This document shows positions 8,535-16,918 of a stretch of DNA of 64,000 nt, piece after piece. The notes beneath the pieces are model-generated. The model made no database searches, was not told where the DNA came from, and saw nothing but the letters and a program-made list of their open reading frames with translations. This DNA comes from Micromonospora sp. WMMD1082 (lineage in GTDB: Bacteria; Actinomycetota; Actinomycetes; Mycobacteriales; Micromonosporaceae): positions 3,241,001 to 3,305,000 of the forward strand of contig NZ_JARUBM010000002.1 in NCBI RefSeq assembly GCF_029626175.1. Reading direction: 5' to 3'. How positions within the stretch are numbered: position 1 is the first letter of the stretch; every line of letters begins with the position of its first letter. A program made the translations under genes and the position numbers.

Positions 8535-9101
8535 TTACGGCGTGGGGTTCCTGGAGAAGGATCTGAGGAGCAGCAGGTCGAGGACTGGCCCGTTGGGGTT
8601 GGTGCGGTACGGGCCGGCATAGCGGTAGCCCAAGCGCCGGTAGAAGCGCTGCGCGTTGCTGTTGGGCATGGTGAGTAGCGACGCCCACTGGGGTCCCAGG
8701 GCGTCCAGGATCGCGGCGTGGATGCGGCTTCCGACACCGTGGCCGTGCCATCGGCGGCAGACCGCCAGTTCGCAGATCCCGATGAGGGAATCGGTGGTCC
8801 GTGCCGCTTCGGTGATCGAGGGCAGCAGATCCTTGCCGAACCAGTAGGCGGGGGAACAGCGGAAGCCGTACCCGAAGCCGATGCAACGTTCGGCGTTGTG
8901 AGCGGTGATGAGGGTGAAGTCGTCGCGGGTGGCGTGGCCGATGATCTGACGGCGCAGCGTGTCGGAGTTGAAGCCCGCCGCCGCGACGTCGTGGTCGTCG
9001 GCGTGGGCGTCGGCCCACACTGCGGTGAGCGTGTCGAGGAGACCGTCGACCGCTATGCCGTCGTGGCGACGGGTGGTTGTGCCGGGCGCCTCGTTACTCA
9101 C
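8535..9101 (-). CDS. GNAT-family N-acetyltransferase
   Basis: About 188 residues. The middle carries the acetyl-CoA-binding region of GNAT proteins: an ICELAVCRRWHGHGVGSRIH segment matching the R-x-x-G-x-G/A pattern, then a LTMPNSNAQRFYRRLGYRYAG motif B. The family transfers acetyl groups from acetyl-CoA to amines; the substrate is unknown. The GTG start at 9101 overlaps the upstream regulator stop (GTGA), so it is translationally coupled to the TPR regulator copy v. Confidence 0.82.
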   Translation of the reverse strand: MSNEAPGTTTRRHDGIAVDGLLDTLTAVWADAHADDHDVAAAGFNSDTLRRQIIGHATRDDFTLITAHNAERCIGFGYGFRCSPAYWFGKDLLPSITEAARTTDSLIGICELAVCRRWHGHGVGSRIHAAILDALGPQWASLLTMPNSNAQRFYRRLGYRYAGPYRTNPNGPVLDLLLLRSFSRNPTP

Positions 9102-10633
9102 GTCGGTATTGCCGCTCGGTGAAGATCGAGGTAACCGGCGACGCTGCGGGTCCGCTCGTAAGGTGACAGCGCGTCGGCGACGGTGTTGAGGGCACGCCGG
9201 AGACGGTCGGACTTGACGTCGGACAGATACCCGAGCGTTCGGTGGGCGGCATCGACCGCCGCGTCGAGGTCCGGACGTGGCTTGCGCGCGTGATGCAAAG
9301 CGATGTCGGCGGTGTAGAGGGCGCGATTGCGGGCGTGGTCGGCGGAGAACAGCATGACAGTGTGCTCGGCGCCGGCGCAGGCGCGTTCGTACTGGCCGAG
9401 GTCGGCCCTGCACAGGCTCTCCAGACCGGCGAGTTCAGCCGGCACGAAGAATTCGAGCCAGGCGGGGTCAGCGTCGCTGGGGCCCTGACCGTAGAGATGG
9501 TAGGCGCGCACCAGTGCCTGTTCGGTGAGGGTTCGGTCGCCCTGGAGCGCCCAGCCGCGGGCCTCGCGCATCGCCAGCAACGACAGCCACCGAGGCGACC
9601 CGAGCTGGGTAGCGGCGCGTTGGGCGACCTTGGCGGTGCTGACCGCCTCGCGCGGATGATCGGTCGACGCCGCGAGCAGGGACAAGCAGCCGAAGGCATG
9701 CGCTTCCAGAGCCGGATCGTCGGCGTGCCTCGCGCAGACGAGAGCTTCGGTGTACAGCGAGCGGGCGTCCGTCGTCCTGCCCGAGTCGAGCGCGAGCCAG
9801 CCGGCGGTCACCGACAGAGCGCCGGTGGCCAGTTGCAGCCGGCGTCCTACCTGTTCGCTGTAGCGGCCGTTGCGAAGCCATCTGTTCGCTTGGGTCACGG
9901 CTGTCGCCGCGAGCTGGTTGAGTTCGACGGCACCATACCGGCGGTCCTGGGCGTACAGGCGTTGCTCGATGTCCAAAATTGTCTGTACGTGCCGGTCGTC
10001 CAGTTGCCGGCCGGCATTGTTGGTGGCTGGCCCGGCTGTTCCAGCGAGTCCCGTGGCTGCGGCTATGCTGCTCAGGCCGCGCAAGAGTTCTCGGCGACGA
10101 AACTGGCCGTTGCATGCACCCTCTGGCTGAGTCCGATCGTCCAAGCTAGTTGTTTGCGTTGGGTTGCTTGGCGCCCGATGCGCTGCGTCAAGGTGACCGA
10201 CCTGTTCACGCAGGTACTCGGCGGTCGCGAGATCCGTAGACTGCGGCTGGGCGAGTGCACATTCCACTCGGTTGTCGCCTTCCGGGCCTCCCGTCGATGC
10301 GCTTTCGGCAGCGGCGTCGGGCTGCGTGCGTCGTGGACTGTAGAGGTCGAGTTCGATGTCAGTGGAGGCGCCGAGGACGTGGCGCAGGGCGGTGCGGCGC
10401 TCAGGACTGGGCCACCGATGCTCCCCGCGCTCCAACTTTCCTACCCAACGGTCGTTGACGTAGTGGGCGGTGAGGTTCCGGTTCGGATACAGCAGACCGA
10501 GCGTCTGGTTGATAGCGTCGGCCAGCTCGGACCGGGACATGCACTGCCCACGGCGTCGGGGCGACGGCATGCGCTGGCGTGCTTCGGTGATCACCCCGTT
10601 GGGCGTGACCACCGTATCCGGATGACGAGGCAT
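9098..10633 (-). CDS. Xre-module TPR regulator (copy v)
   Basis: A 511-residue protein with ATG start at 10633. Residues 1-103 are the shared module (MSRSELADAI, KLERGEHRWPSPERR, YSPRRT). A variable acidic/polar linker follows, then an FRRRELLRG-plus-hydrophobic stretch near 180, a feature often seen inside these regulators. Residues ~220-505 are helical repeats with TPR-like spacing (for example RSLYTEALVCARHADDPALE). TPR regulators of this kind usually sense a peptide or small molecule. The GNAT gene overlaps it downstream and the creatininase gene lies 23 bases upstream. Confidence 0.8.
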   Translation of the reverse strand: MPRHPDTVVTPNGVITEARQRMPSPRRRGQCMSRSELADAINQTLGLLYPNRNLTAHYVNDRWVGKLERGEHRWPSPERRTALRHVLGASTDIELDLYSPRRTQPDAAAESASTGGPEGDNRVECALAQPQSTDLATAEYLREQVGHLDAAHRAPSNPTQTTSLDDRTQPEGACNGQFRRRELLRGLSSIAAATGLAGTAGPATNNAGRQLDDRHVQTILDIEQRLYAQDRRYGAVELNQLAATAVTQANRWLRNGRYSEQVGRRLQLATGALSVTAGWLALDSGRTTDARSLYTEALVCARHADDPALEAHAFGCLSLLAASTDHPREAVSTAKVAQRAATQLGSPRWLSLLAMREARGWALQGDRTLTEQALVRAYHLYGQGPSDADPAWLEFFVPAELAGLESLCRADLGQYERACAGAEHTVMLFSADHARNRALYTADIALHHARKPRPDLDAAVDAAHRTLGYLSDVKSDRLRRALNTVADALSPYERTRSVAGYLDLHRAAIPT

Positions 10634-10656
10634 GCACCCGCTCCCTAGTCGCTCAG

Positions 10657-11373
10657 CTACCGCGCATGTAGGAAAATGGCCAGATGGTCGTCGAACGATC
10701 TTGCCAAGCTTTCTAGCAGGGCTTGACCCTTGTCCGCAGTGCCGGCCGAGGGGCGACCGATGATACCGGTCTTTGTGTACGGCGCCAAGCCATGAACTAG
10801 GAGCATGGGCCTGTCGTTCGCGAGGTGGTCTGCGTCGACGAAGTCGGCGCCGACGGCGTGGGGGCACACGTGCAGCAGGATGGACACTTCGAGTTCGCCG
10901 CCGTGCATGTCCTGGTGGGTGTCGGTGTCCAGCCGAGCGGCGTCTCGGGCCTTGGTCCAGTCTGACCGAGTGGGGAACAACGTCATGGACTTCGGCGCTG
11001 TCGCGTTGGCCGCCTGGACGATGTTGCTGAGGACGTAGTTGCCGCCATGGCCATTCACGATGGCCAGGCGGGTGACGCCGCTCGCGGCGAGGGAGGCTCG
11101 GATGTCCTCGACCGTCGCGGACAGAGTCTGATGGCTGATGCTTACGGTGCCGGGCCAGCCGGTGTGCTCGTGTGAGCAAGACATGGTGATCGGGGGCAGG
11201 ACCAGGACGTTGTGCCGCTGTGCGATCGCGGCGGTGATGGCTGTGGCGACGATGGTGTCTGTGGCTAGGGGTAGGAACGAGCCGTGTTGTTCCCAGCTGC
11301 CGATGGGCAGTACCGCGACGGTCGGTGCCTGGGCGGCGACGTCGGCGCTGGTGGTGGTGGGGAGCACGTCCAC
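10657..11373 (-). CDS. Creatininase-family amidohydrolase
   Basis: A 238-residue protein with the creatininase-family signature. It has LPIGSWEQHGSFLPLATDT (metal-binding Glu, His and Asp), SCSHEHTGWPGTVS and the VNGHGGN segment, with a later HGGELEVSI. Members are metal-dependent amide hydrolases, including creatinine amidohydrolases, FAPy deaminases and mycofactocin MftE-type peptidases. The substrate cannot be read from sequence. The GTG start at 11373 lies 12 bases after the stop of regulator copy vi. It is cytoplasmic, with no signal peptide. Confidence 0.85.
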   Translation of the reverse strand: MDVLPTTTSADVAAQAPTVAVLPIGSWEQHGSFLPLATDTIVATAITAAIAQRHNVLVLPPITMSCSHEHTGWPGTVSISHQTLSATVEDIRASLAASGVTRLAIVNGHGGNYVLSNIVQAANATAPKSMTLFPTRSDWTKARDAARLDTDTHQDMHGGELEVSILLHVCPHAVGADFVDADHLANDRPMLLVHGLAPYTKTGIIGRPSAGTADKGQALLESLARSFDDHLAIFLHAR

Positions 11374-11385
11374 GCGGTCATTCTG

Positions 11386-12645
11386 TCACTGACGGGTCAC
11401 GGCGGCGCGGTGCGCCTCGACGAACGCGCGTACCGAGGCGAGGGTGCTGCGTGGGCGTAACGCGATCGCGAGAGGCTGGGTTGCTCGGATGATGCGGTGT
11501 GACCCGGTCTCCTGGGCCAGTCGCAGCGCGTTCATCCCGTGCTCGGCGGCACGTTCGGGATCATCATGCAGGGAGCAGTCGGCGAGGTGAGCGTGCCACA
11601 TCCCGCGATCGATCGACGCGACGCCGGCCTGGTCGTCGAGGAGTTCTTCAAGGATGGCTGTGGCGGAGGCCGGATCTCCGAGCAGTTGCCGACAGCGGGC
11701 CTCCGCCGCGGTCACGTATCGCAGGTCGCAGTGTCGCGCGAACGCGTCTTCGTCCCCGCCATCCGCGTCGGCGTGTCGTAGTTCCTGGTGTGCGGCTGTG
11801 ACGGCGGTGCCGGTGTCGTCGCCGCCGGCTGCCAGCGCCTCGGCCAGCCGGGTCAGGCACAGGGCGCGTGTGCGCGGCGGTACCGGGCCGTGGGCCAGCG
11901 ATCGGCGTGAGAGCGCGATTGCGGTCCGGACGTCGCCGTTGTCGAGGGCTCGCTGGCTTTGTCGCATCAGCGTGTACGCGACGAGCGGTCGGTCGTTGGC
12001 CTCGTTCGCGCGCAGGTGTGAGCGCTCCAGCCACATACCGCCGTCCGAGGAGGCGTTGTCGGCGATCCAGCTCATGAACTCGGACCATCGCGCGTCGACG
12101 GCCGCCAGGTGAGGCCGGCCGAGGTCGCGTTGCAACCGATCAAGGAGGTCGAGGTGTTCGCGTACCCGGAGGCTGAGTGTGGACCAGGTGTGGGAGGGCT
12201 GTGCGGTGATGCGGTCGAGTTCGCGTAGCCACGCCTGCGACTGGCCGGACAGGAGTTCGTCATCGACGTGGATGCTGACCAGGTGCGGTGTTGGCGGCTG
12301 GGACAGCCCAAGGAGTTGGTGGGGCGGAACGTCGGGCGTGCGTCGCGGGCTATAGAGGTCGAGTTCGACGTCGGTGGTGGCGCCGAGGACGTGGCGCAGG
12401 GCGGTGCGGTGCTCAGGGCTCGGCCACCGGTGCTCGCCCCGCTCCAGTTTTCCTACCCACCGGTCGTTCACGTAGTGCGCGGTGAGGTTCCGTTTCGGAT
12501 AGAGCAGATCCAGCGCCGCGTTGACGGCCTCCGCCAACTCCGATCGAGACATGCACTGGCCGTGGCGGTGCGGCGAAGCGAGAGCCCTGCGAGCATTGCG
12601 CAACGTGCTGTTCGGCGCGATGACCGCCTCAGGGTGACGTGGCAC
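11386..12645 (-). CDS. Xre-module TPR regulator (copy vi)
   Basis: A 419-residue protein. I chose the GTG at 12645, preceded by GGAGG at five bases. Residues 1-103 are the shared module in the copy v subtype (NLTAHYVNDRWVGKLERG). The remainder is helical with TPR-like repeats (ALSRRSLAHGPVPPRTRALC and later CSLHDDPERAAEHGMNALRL). It heads a probable minus-strand operon: copy vi, creatininase, copy v, GNAT, regulator remnant, RibD-like, copy iv. Confidence 0.8.
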   Translation of the reverse strand: MPRHPEAVIAPNSTLRNARRALASPHRHGQCMSRSELAEAVNAALDLLYPKRNLTAHYVNDRWVGKLERGEHRWPSPEHRTALRHVLGATTDVELDLYSPRRTPDVPPHQLLGLSQPPTPHLVSIHVDDELLSGQSQAWLRELDRITAQPSHTWSTLSLRVREHLDLLDRLQRDLGRPHLAAVDARWSEFMSWIADNASSDGGMWLERSHLRANEANDRPLVAYTLMRQSQRALDNGDVRTAIALSRRSLAHGPVPPRTRALCLTRLAEALAAGGDDTGTAVTAAHQELRHADADGGDEDAFARHCDLRYVTAAEARCRQLLGDPASATAILEELLDDQAGVASIDRGMWHAHLADCSLHDDPERAAEHGMNALRLAQETGSHRIIRATQPLAIALRPRSTLASVRAFVEAHRAAVTRQ

Positions 12646-12745
12646 AGCCACCTCCACAACGCGAACCACTGCTGTAGCGTGACCAGATGGAGACATGGAG
12701 TATGTAGAGCGTGGCGTAGCATCCCAGGTCGGCCGGCACCGCGCC

Positions 12746-12783
12746 AGCCCGCAGCCCGCGTTGCGTTCCGCGGGCTGCGGGCT
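12746..12783 (-). terminator. Strong hairpin terminator after the Xre/DUF397 pair
   Basis: A perfect 15-bp GC-rich stem (12746-12760 pairing with 12769-12783) with an 8-base loop. It lies between the DUF397 gene and the next minus-strand operon. There is no U-tract, as is usual for actinobacterial terminators. Confidence 0.7.
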
Positions 12784-12824
12784 CGCGAGACCCGCGCGAG
12801 CCTCGGGCCGGGGAGCGGGTTAGC

Positions 12825-13031
12825 TCATTCCGACGTGGTCACAGGCGTGAACTCGTCAGCGTGAACTCCATTGGTGAAGGCGCGCCATTGCGCCGAGCCG
12901 AATCGCAGAACCGGGCCATCCTCGTCCTTCGAATCGCGCACGAAAACGGATGCGCCTGCGCTGGCGAACTCGACGCAGTTGCCGCCGTCGCTACGGGTGG
13001 ACTTACGCCAGGCGTACTGGGGTGTGGTCAC
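12825..13031 (-). CDS. DUF397 small protein
   Basis: A 68-residue protein fitting DUF397 along its length: WRKSTRSDGGNCVEFA at the N-terminus, VFVRDSKDEDGPVLRF in the middle and WRAFTNGV near the end. DUF397 proteins are nearly always encoded beside an Xre/DUF5753 regulator in Streptomyces and relatives, for example next to whiJ-like genes, where the pair affects development and antibiotic production. Here the start overlaps the regulator's 3' end by 29 bases, fitting co-translation. It probably antagonises or binds the partner regulator. Confidence 0.92.
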   Translation of the reverse strand: MTTPQYAWRKSTRSDGGNCVEFASAGASVFVRDSKDEDGPVLRFGSAQWRAFTNGVHADEFTPVTTSE

Positions 13032-13923
13032 GGCGAGACTCCTTCTCCATGGGGGACAGTTTCTCCGCGATCTCGCGCAGAAGACGCATACTCGAATCGA
13101 TCGATAGGGCGGCTGCCCTGAGTCGGCTGTGCATGCTGATGTACGGGTCGACCTCGTCGGCGTCGGTGAAGATTAGGTCTCGGGTAAGCGTATCGACGGC
13201 GACAGCTTGTAAACCCTGCGGGTCTTGCGGATCGCCATATCGGTAAATCGAGTACGCCGACTTGGGGGAGCTGCAGTTCCGGACGGAGGCACCCATGGGA
13301 AGCACCCGAACAATCACGGACCGGTGCGTCTCGCAGATGGTGACGATGTGCCGGAACTGCTCCGCGGCAACGATCGGATCGGCAGCATCACGTCGAACCG
13401 CGGTTTCATCGATGATGGCCTCGTAGCGCTGTGGCCCGCCGGCGGCAAGCAGCAGCCTCTGGCGGTGGGCGCGAGCGGCGACGGCGGCATCAGGATCGAA
13501 CTTGTCGTTCTGGCTTAGGTCGCTGCGTAACCGAGCGTTGCTGAACGCCGGCGTCTGCAGGAGACCCGGAACGAGCATGCTGAACTCGTTGATGACGCTG
13601 GCGCCGCTTTCCAGGTCGGCGTAGGTCACCTGACGGAGTCCCATCTGGTCGGGGTTCGCCATCCACCATCCCCGCGTCCAGCCATCGGCCGCCGCATCCA
13701 TGATCGCGGTCCGCCGGTTCGCGCCGACGGCAAGGTAGTCGCAGATGCCGCTGACCAGATCGATGTCAGGGCCGAGATGGCCATTCTCTAGGGCGCTGAG
13801 TTGCTGCCGGGAAAACCCGACGGCGCGTGCGAGTGCATCACCGCGCACGCCGTGCTCCTCGCGCAGGCGCCGGATTTCACGTCCGAGCCACCGCCGACGG
13901 ACATAGGGACTGGGGCGGGTCAA
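13003..13923 (-). CDS. Xre-family regulator with DUF5753-type sensor
   Basis: A 306-residue protein. The HTH lies at about residues 13-65 (IRRLREEHGVRGDALARAVG, then FSRQQLSALENGHLGPD). The C-terminal part from ~85 is of the DUF5753 type, with VPGLLQTPAF, AARAHRQRLL and VIVRVLPMGA. It is the regulator half of the classic actinobacterial Xre-DUF397 pair. It is transcribed away from the plus-strand cluster that starts at 14.3 kb. Confidence 0.9.
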   Translation of the reverse strand: MTRPSPYVRRRWLGREIRRLREEHGVRGDALARAVGFSRQQLSALENGHLGPDIDLVSGICDYLAVGANRRTAIMDAAADGWTRGWWMANPDQMGLRQVTYADLESGASVINEFSMLVPGLLQTPAFSNARLRSDLSQNDKFDPDAAVAARAHRQRLLLAAGGPQRYEAIIDETAVRRDAADPIVAAEQFRHIVTICETHRSVIVRVLPMGASVRNCSSPKSAYSIYRYGDPQDPQGLQAVAVDTLTRDLIFTDADEVDPYISMHSRLRAAALSIDSSMRLLREIAEKLSPMEKESRRDHTPVRLA

Positions 13924-14335
13924 CAGCAGCCTCCAAGATCAATCCCGGGCCCGGTCAGGCGCTGGCGGCCGGCCGGGCACTCAATGTAACCCGGGTTGAC
14001 GTGGAGATGATCTCCATGTTGTTGCTCGACCCTAGTGAAGACGCAGCTCAAGGCCCGGTCGGACCGAAGGTCGGGACGCAAGGTCGGACCGAAGGTCGGT
14101 ATTCCCAGCCGGGCCCGATTCGGTGATCGTTTATTTGCAACGAGCTATGCCCATGTCGGGATAGGTCCGTTGCCGGAAATCCCGCACGTGGGACAGCCGA
14201 TGCGGCGGCTTTATGCGCTTGCGTTGGTTGCGCACGGGCCTCCGGGACCGACCGTTTTACCACGATGTTCAGCAAGGTCGATCACCAGCAGAAGCGGGGC
14301 GCACGGCCGAGTGCTGTTGAAGCTGAGGAGCTGTC
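13924..14335. other. Divergent intergenic region
   Basis: This separates the minus-strand Xre gene and the plus-strand GNAT gene, so it should hold two outward promoters. I see no clear -10/-35 pair. It contains the short direct repeat listed separately. No gene is supported. Confidence 0.4.
14057..14099. repeat. Two 18-bp direct repeats
   Basis: The 18-bp unit GGTCGGACCGAAGGTCGG occurs at 14057-14074 and 14082-14099, 25 bases apart. The unit contains the short palindrome GGTCGGACC-like core. Tandem sites at roughly two-turn spacing suit a regulator-binding array, but function is unproven. Confidence 0.6.
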
Positions 14336-14980
14336 GTGATGGCGACAACGATGCAGTCCGAGGAGACCGCGATGGTCCGCGCGGGCGGCGCGGACGTGCC
14401 CGAGCTTGCCATGCTGCTGGCCCACGCGTTGTCGGCGGGATCGGTTGGTGCCTGGCTTGTCCCTGACGCGGGTGCTCGCGTGAGCGTCCTGCACCGCTAC
14501 GCCGAGCTCGTGTTGGAGCACGCGGTGCGGCATGGTCAGGTCGACACGACCGAGGATTTGTCCGCGTTGGCGGTCTGGTACTCCGGCTCGGTGCGTCCTG
14601 CCGTGCCTACGGCGTGGGCGCGTGATCTTGAAAGGCTGCTGGGGGTTAGCGCCGGTCGTTTCGCCTTGTTCCATGCGGCTCAGCCAAACGTCCCACATCG
14701 TTATCTGGCTCACGTCGTTGACGGGCGAGGCGGAGCCGACGGCGGAGTGCTCGCCGGGCGTTTACGTGTTCTCGATGCCGCAGGGCTGCCCTCGGTTGCG
14801 GAAATCGTCAGCGACCGGCCTCGAGAGAGTCTGCTCGCTCGGTGTGGGTACCAGGCACGGTCGCCGGTTCTGTTGGAGTCGGGCGGTCCGGTCCTGTGGC
14901 GGATGTGGCGATCTGCGCCCGTTGTGGTCAGGGATGGATTGCCGCGTCGCGTCCGTCTGCAGCGCTATGGGACTCGATGA
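14336..14980 (+). CDS. GNAT-like acetyltransferase (paralogue 1)
   Basis: About 214 residues; the GTG at 14336 or the ATG at 14339 may start it, both behind GAGGAG. It resembles GNAT proteins in overall order: an N-terminal VRAGGADVPELAMLLAHAL helix, an AVWYSGSVRP strand, a PHRYLAHVVD segment and a C-terminal SLLARCGYQARSPVLL motif. The acetyl-CoA loop (GRGGADGGVLAGRL) is a loose version of the usual pattern. It shares its N-terminal layout with the GNAT proteins at 22.9 and 31.1 kb, so the cluster carries three paralogues. The substrate is unknown. Confidence 0.65.
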   Translation: MMATTMQSEETAMVRAGGADVPELAMLLAHALSAGSVGAWLVPDAGARVSVLHRYAELVLEHAVRHGQVDTTEDLSALAVWYSGSVRPAVPTAWARDLERLLGVSAGRFALFHAAQPNVPHRYLAHVVDGRGGADGGVLAGRLRVLDAAGLPSVAEIVSDRPRESLLARCGYQARSPVLLESGGPVLWRMWRSAPVVVRDGLPRRVRLQRYGTR

Positions 14981-15072
14981 TGCCGTTGGTATTTGCGTTT
15001 CCCCTTCCGTCACTTTATGTCTGCTACGTCAGTGGGCAGTTCCCTTCCAAAGGACCAGGAGCCGTTCCCTTC

Positions 15073-15456
15073 ATGAAGACCGCAACTCGTCTCGCGACCA
15101 CCGTCCCACGATTCTGGCGCCCTGAACGATTGTTGAGTGCGCTGATGTCGACGGCGCATGCCGGTGCCGCCGTTCCGGCAGCCGATGACGACGTGGCGGC
15201 AAGGGAAGGTCTGTGGGGTTACGCAATTCGTCGTGAGTGGCGTAACGGTGAGCATGACCTGTTCGGGTTCACGTCCGACCGGGACGAGGCCGATCGGGCG
15301 GTCGCCTGTGACGAACGGTTTTGGCGTCGCGGCCCGGTGCGGCCGTTGGCGGTGTATGTGGTGCCGACCAACGCGGCCGGTGTGGACCGGCATTCGGTGG
15401 ATGGCTGCCGTGCTGGGTCGTGCCCGGACTCGCCGGTGCGGGGGGTGTCGTGGTGA
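15073..15456 (+). CDS. Small protein of unknown function
   Basis: A 127-residue open frame; the start could also be the ATG at 15145. The well-behaved part, GLWGYAIRREWRNGEHDLFG, then DEADRAVACDERFWRRGP, looks like a compact soluble domain. I do not recognise it. Its stop overlaps the permease start (GTGA at 15453), which supports it being translated ahead of the permease. Confidence 0.5.
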   Translation: MKTATRLATTVPRFWRPERLLSALMSTAHAGAAVPAADDDVAAREGLWGYAIRREWRNGEHDLFGFTSDRDEADRAVACDERFWRRGPVRPLAVYVVPTNAAGVDRHSVDGCRAGSCPDSPVRGVSW

Positions 15457-16907
15457 GTGCGGGGTTGCAGGTGGCGTTGACGCGTCGCACGGTGACGCCG
15501 GCCGGGTTGTGGGTGTTCGGTGCGGCGGCTTCGGCGCCGTTGGTGGTGCTTGTCGGGGGTATTCCGGCGATCTATGCGACCACGGGTGTGGTGGCGTTGC
15601 CGTTGACGTATGTGCTGGTGGCGGTCGGGGTGGCGTTGCTGGCGGTCGGGTATACGGCGATGGCGGCGAGGGTGGGGCATCCGGCCGCCTATTACGCCAT
15701 CCTGGCCCGTGGTGTGGGCCCTGGCTGGGGTGTGGCGGCGGGGATGGTCGCGTTGGTCGCCTACGGGGCGATCCAGACGAGTTTGTATGGCCTGCTCGGC
15801 GGGACGCTGGCCGGCGCGTTCGGTGGGGCCTGGTGGGTGTACGCGGCTGTGGCTCTCGCCGTGGTCGGGGCGTTGGGGGTCAGGACGATCGTGCTGTCGA
15901 CCCGGGTCCTGGGGACGGTGTTGGTCGTTTCGCTGCTGATTGTTGTGGTGTTCGTGGTGGCGGGGGCGAGTCAGCCGGCGGCGGGTGCCGTGTCGTGGGA
16001 GGGCTTCGAGGTCTCCGGGCTGGCGGTTACCGGGATCGGCGGGGCGGTGGCGTTCGTGGTGGCGTCGTTGATGGGTGTCGATGCCGCGGGCAGCTTCGGC
16101 GAGGAGTCGATCGACAAGACGTCGATCGGCCGGGCCATGATCGGCGCGGCGCTGGTGCTCGGTGGCGCGTACGCGTTGGCGGCGTGGGCGACGGGCGTGG
16201 CGGTCGGTCCGGGCAGCGTCGCCGAGCAGGCCGCCGATCCGGGGTTGCCGTTCGCGGTGCTGGAGCGTGCTGGCGGCTGGTGGGTCGGTGCGGCGGCGGG
16301 GGTGTTGCTGGTCTTCGCGATCATCACCTCGATGGTGGCCTTCCACTGCGTGTTCGCGCGGTATGTGTTCGCGATGGCCCGCGAGCGGACTCTGCCGGTG
16401 GGGCTGGCGCGGGGCGGCAGTGGGAAGCGGGTCAAAGCCCCACGCAACGGTTCGTTGACGCAGACGGTCGTGGCTGCCGGGGTGGTGGCCGGCTTCGGAG
16501 TGGCCGGCCTTGATCCGATCGGTCAGATGTTCACCTGGTTGTCGAGCCTGGGAGCGATGGGCCTGTTGAGTTTGCTGCTGGCCGCGTCGGTCGCGGCGCT
16601 GAAGGCCCCGCCCGAGGTGAGCGGCCCGCGGCCCGGGGTGTGGCAGTGGCGGCTCGCGCCGTTCCTGGGCTCCCTCGCCGGGTGTGTGCTGTTGGGGCTG
16701 ATGATCCTGAACGCGGGGCCGCTGCTGGGCGCCGCGCCCGGGTCGGCCTATCCGTACCTGCTGCCCGTGATCCTGCTCGGTGTCGCCGGGCTGGGCGGCA
16801 TGTGGGCTGGGCACCTGCGGCAGGTCCGACCGGAGGTCCACGCCGGTATCGGTCATGGCACGCCGCCGACCAACGCCGTTCCCGACGACGTCGACTTCAA
16901 CATCTGA
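15453..16907 (+). CDS. APC-superfamily amino-acid/amine permease
   Basis: A 484-residue very hydrophobic protein with about 12 predicted membrane spans, starting with RRTVTPAGLWVFGAAASAP. It shows the LGEES-like GSFGEESIDKTSIGRA segment typical of amino-acid/polyamine/organocation permeases. Cytoplasmic C-terminus ends PDDVDFNI. The GTG start overlaps the preceding stop. Sitting upstream of a histidine-decarboxylase-like gene, it may be a histidine importer or an amino-acid/amine exchanger; this is inferred from context. Confidence 0.85.
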   Translation: MSAGLQVALTRRTVTPAGLWVFGAAASAPLVVLVGGIPAIYATTGVVALPLTYVLVAVGVALLAVGYTAMAARVGHPAAYYAILARGVGPGWGVAAGMVALVAYGAIQTSLYGLLGGTLAGAFGGAWWVYAAVALAVVGALGVRTIVLSTRVLGTVLVVSLLIVVVFVVAGASQPAAGAVSWEGFEVSGLAVTGIGGAVAFVVASLMGVDAAGSFGEESIDKTSIGRAMIGAALVLGGAYALAAWATGVAVGPGSVAEQAADPGLPFAVLERAGGWWVGAAAGVLLVFAIITSMVAFHCVFARYVFAMARERTLPVGLARGGSGKRVKAPRNGSLTQTVVAAGVVAGFGVAGLDPIGQMFTWLSSLGAMGLLSLLLAASVAALKAPPEVSGPRPGVWQWRLAPFLGSLAGCVLLGLMILNAGPLLGAAPGSAYPYLLPVILLGVAGLGGMWAGHLRQVRPEVHAGIGHGTPPTNAVPDDVDFNI

Positions 16908-16918
16908 CAGGGGCGACG

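Noticed and set aside
9098..11179. A 693-residue version of regulator copy v
   Set aside because: The extra N-terminal part overlaps the creatininase gene and is Arg/His-rich; the module starts at ATG 10633, matching the other copies.
14057..14099. Short repeat considered as a CRISPR
   Set aside because: Only two 18-bp units with a 7-base gap and no cas genes.
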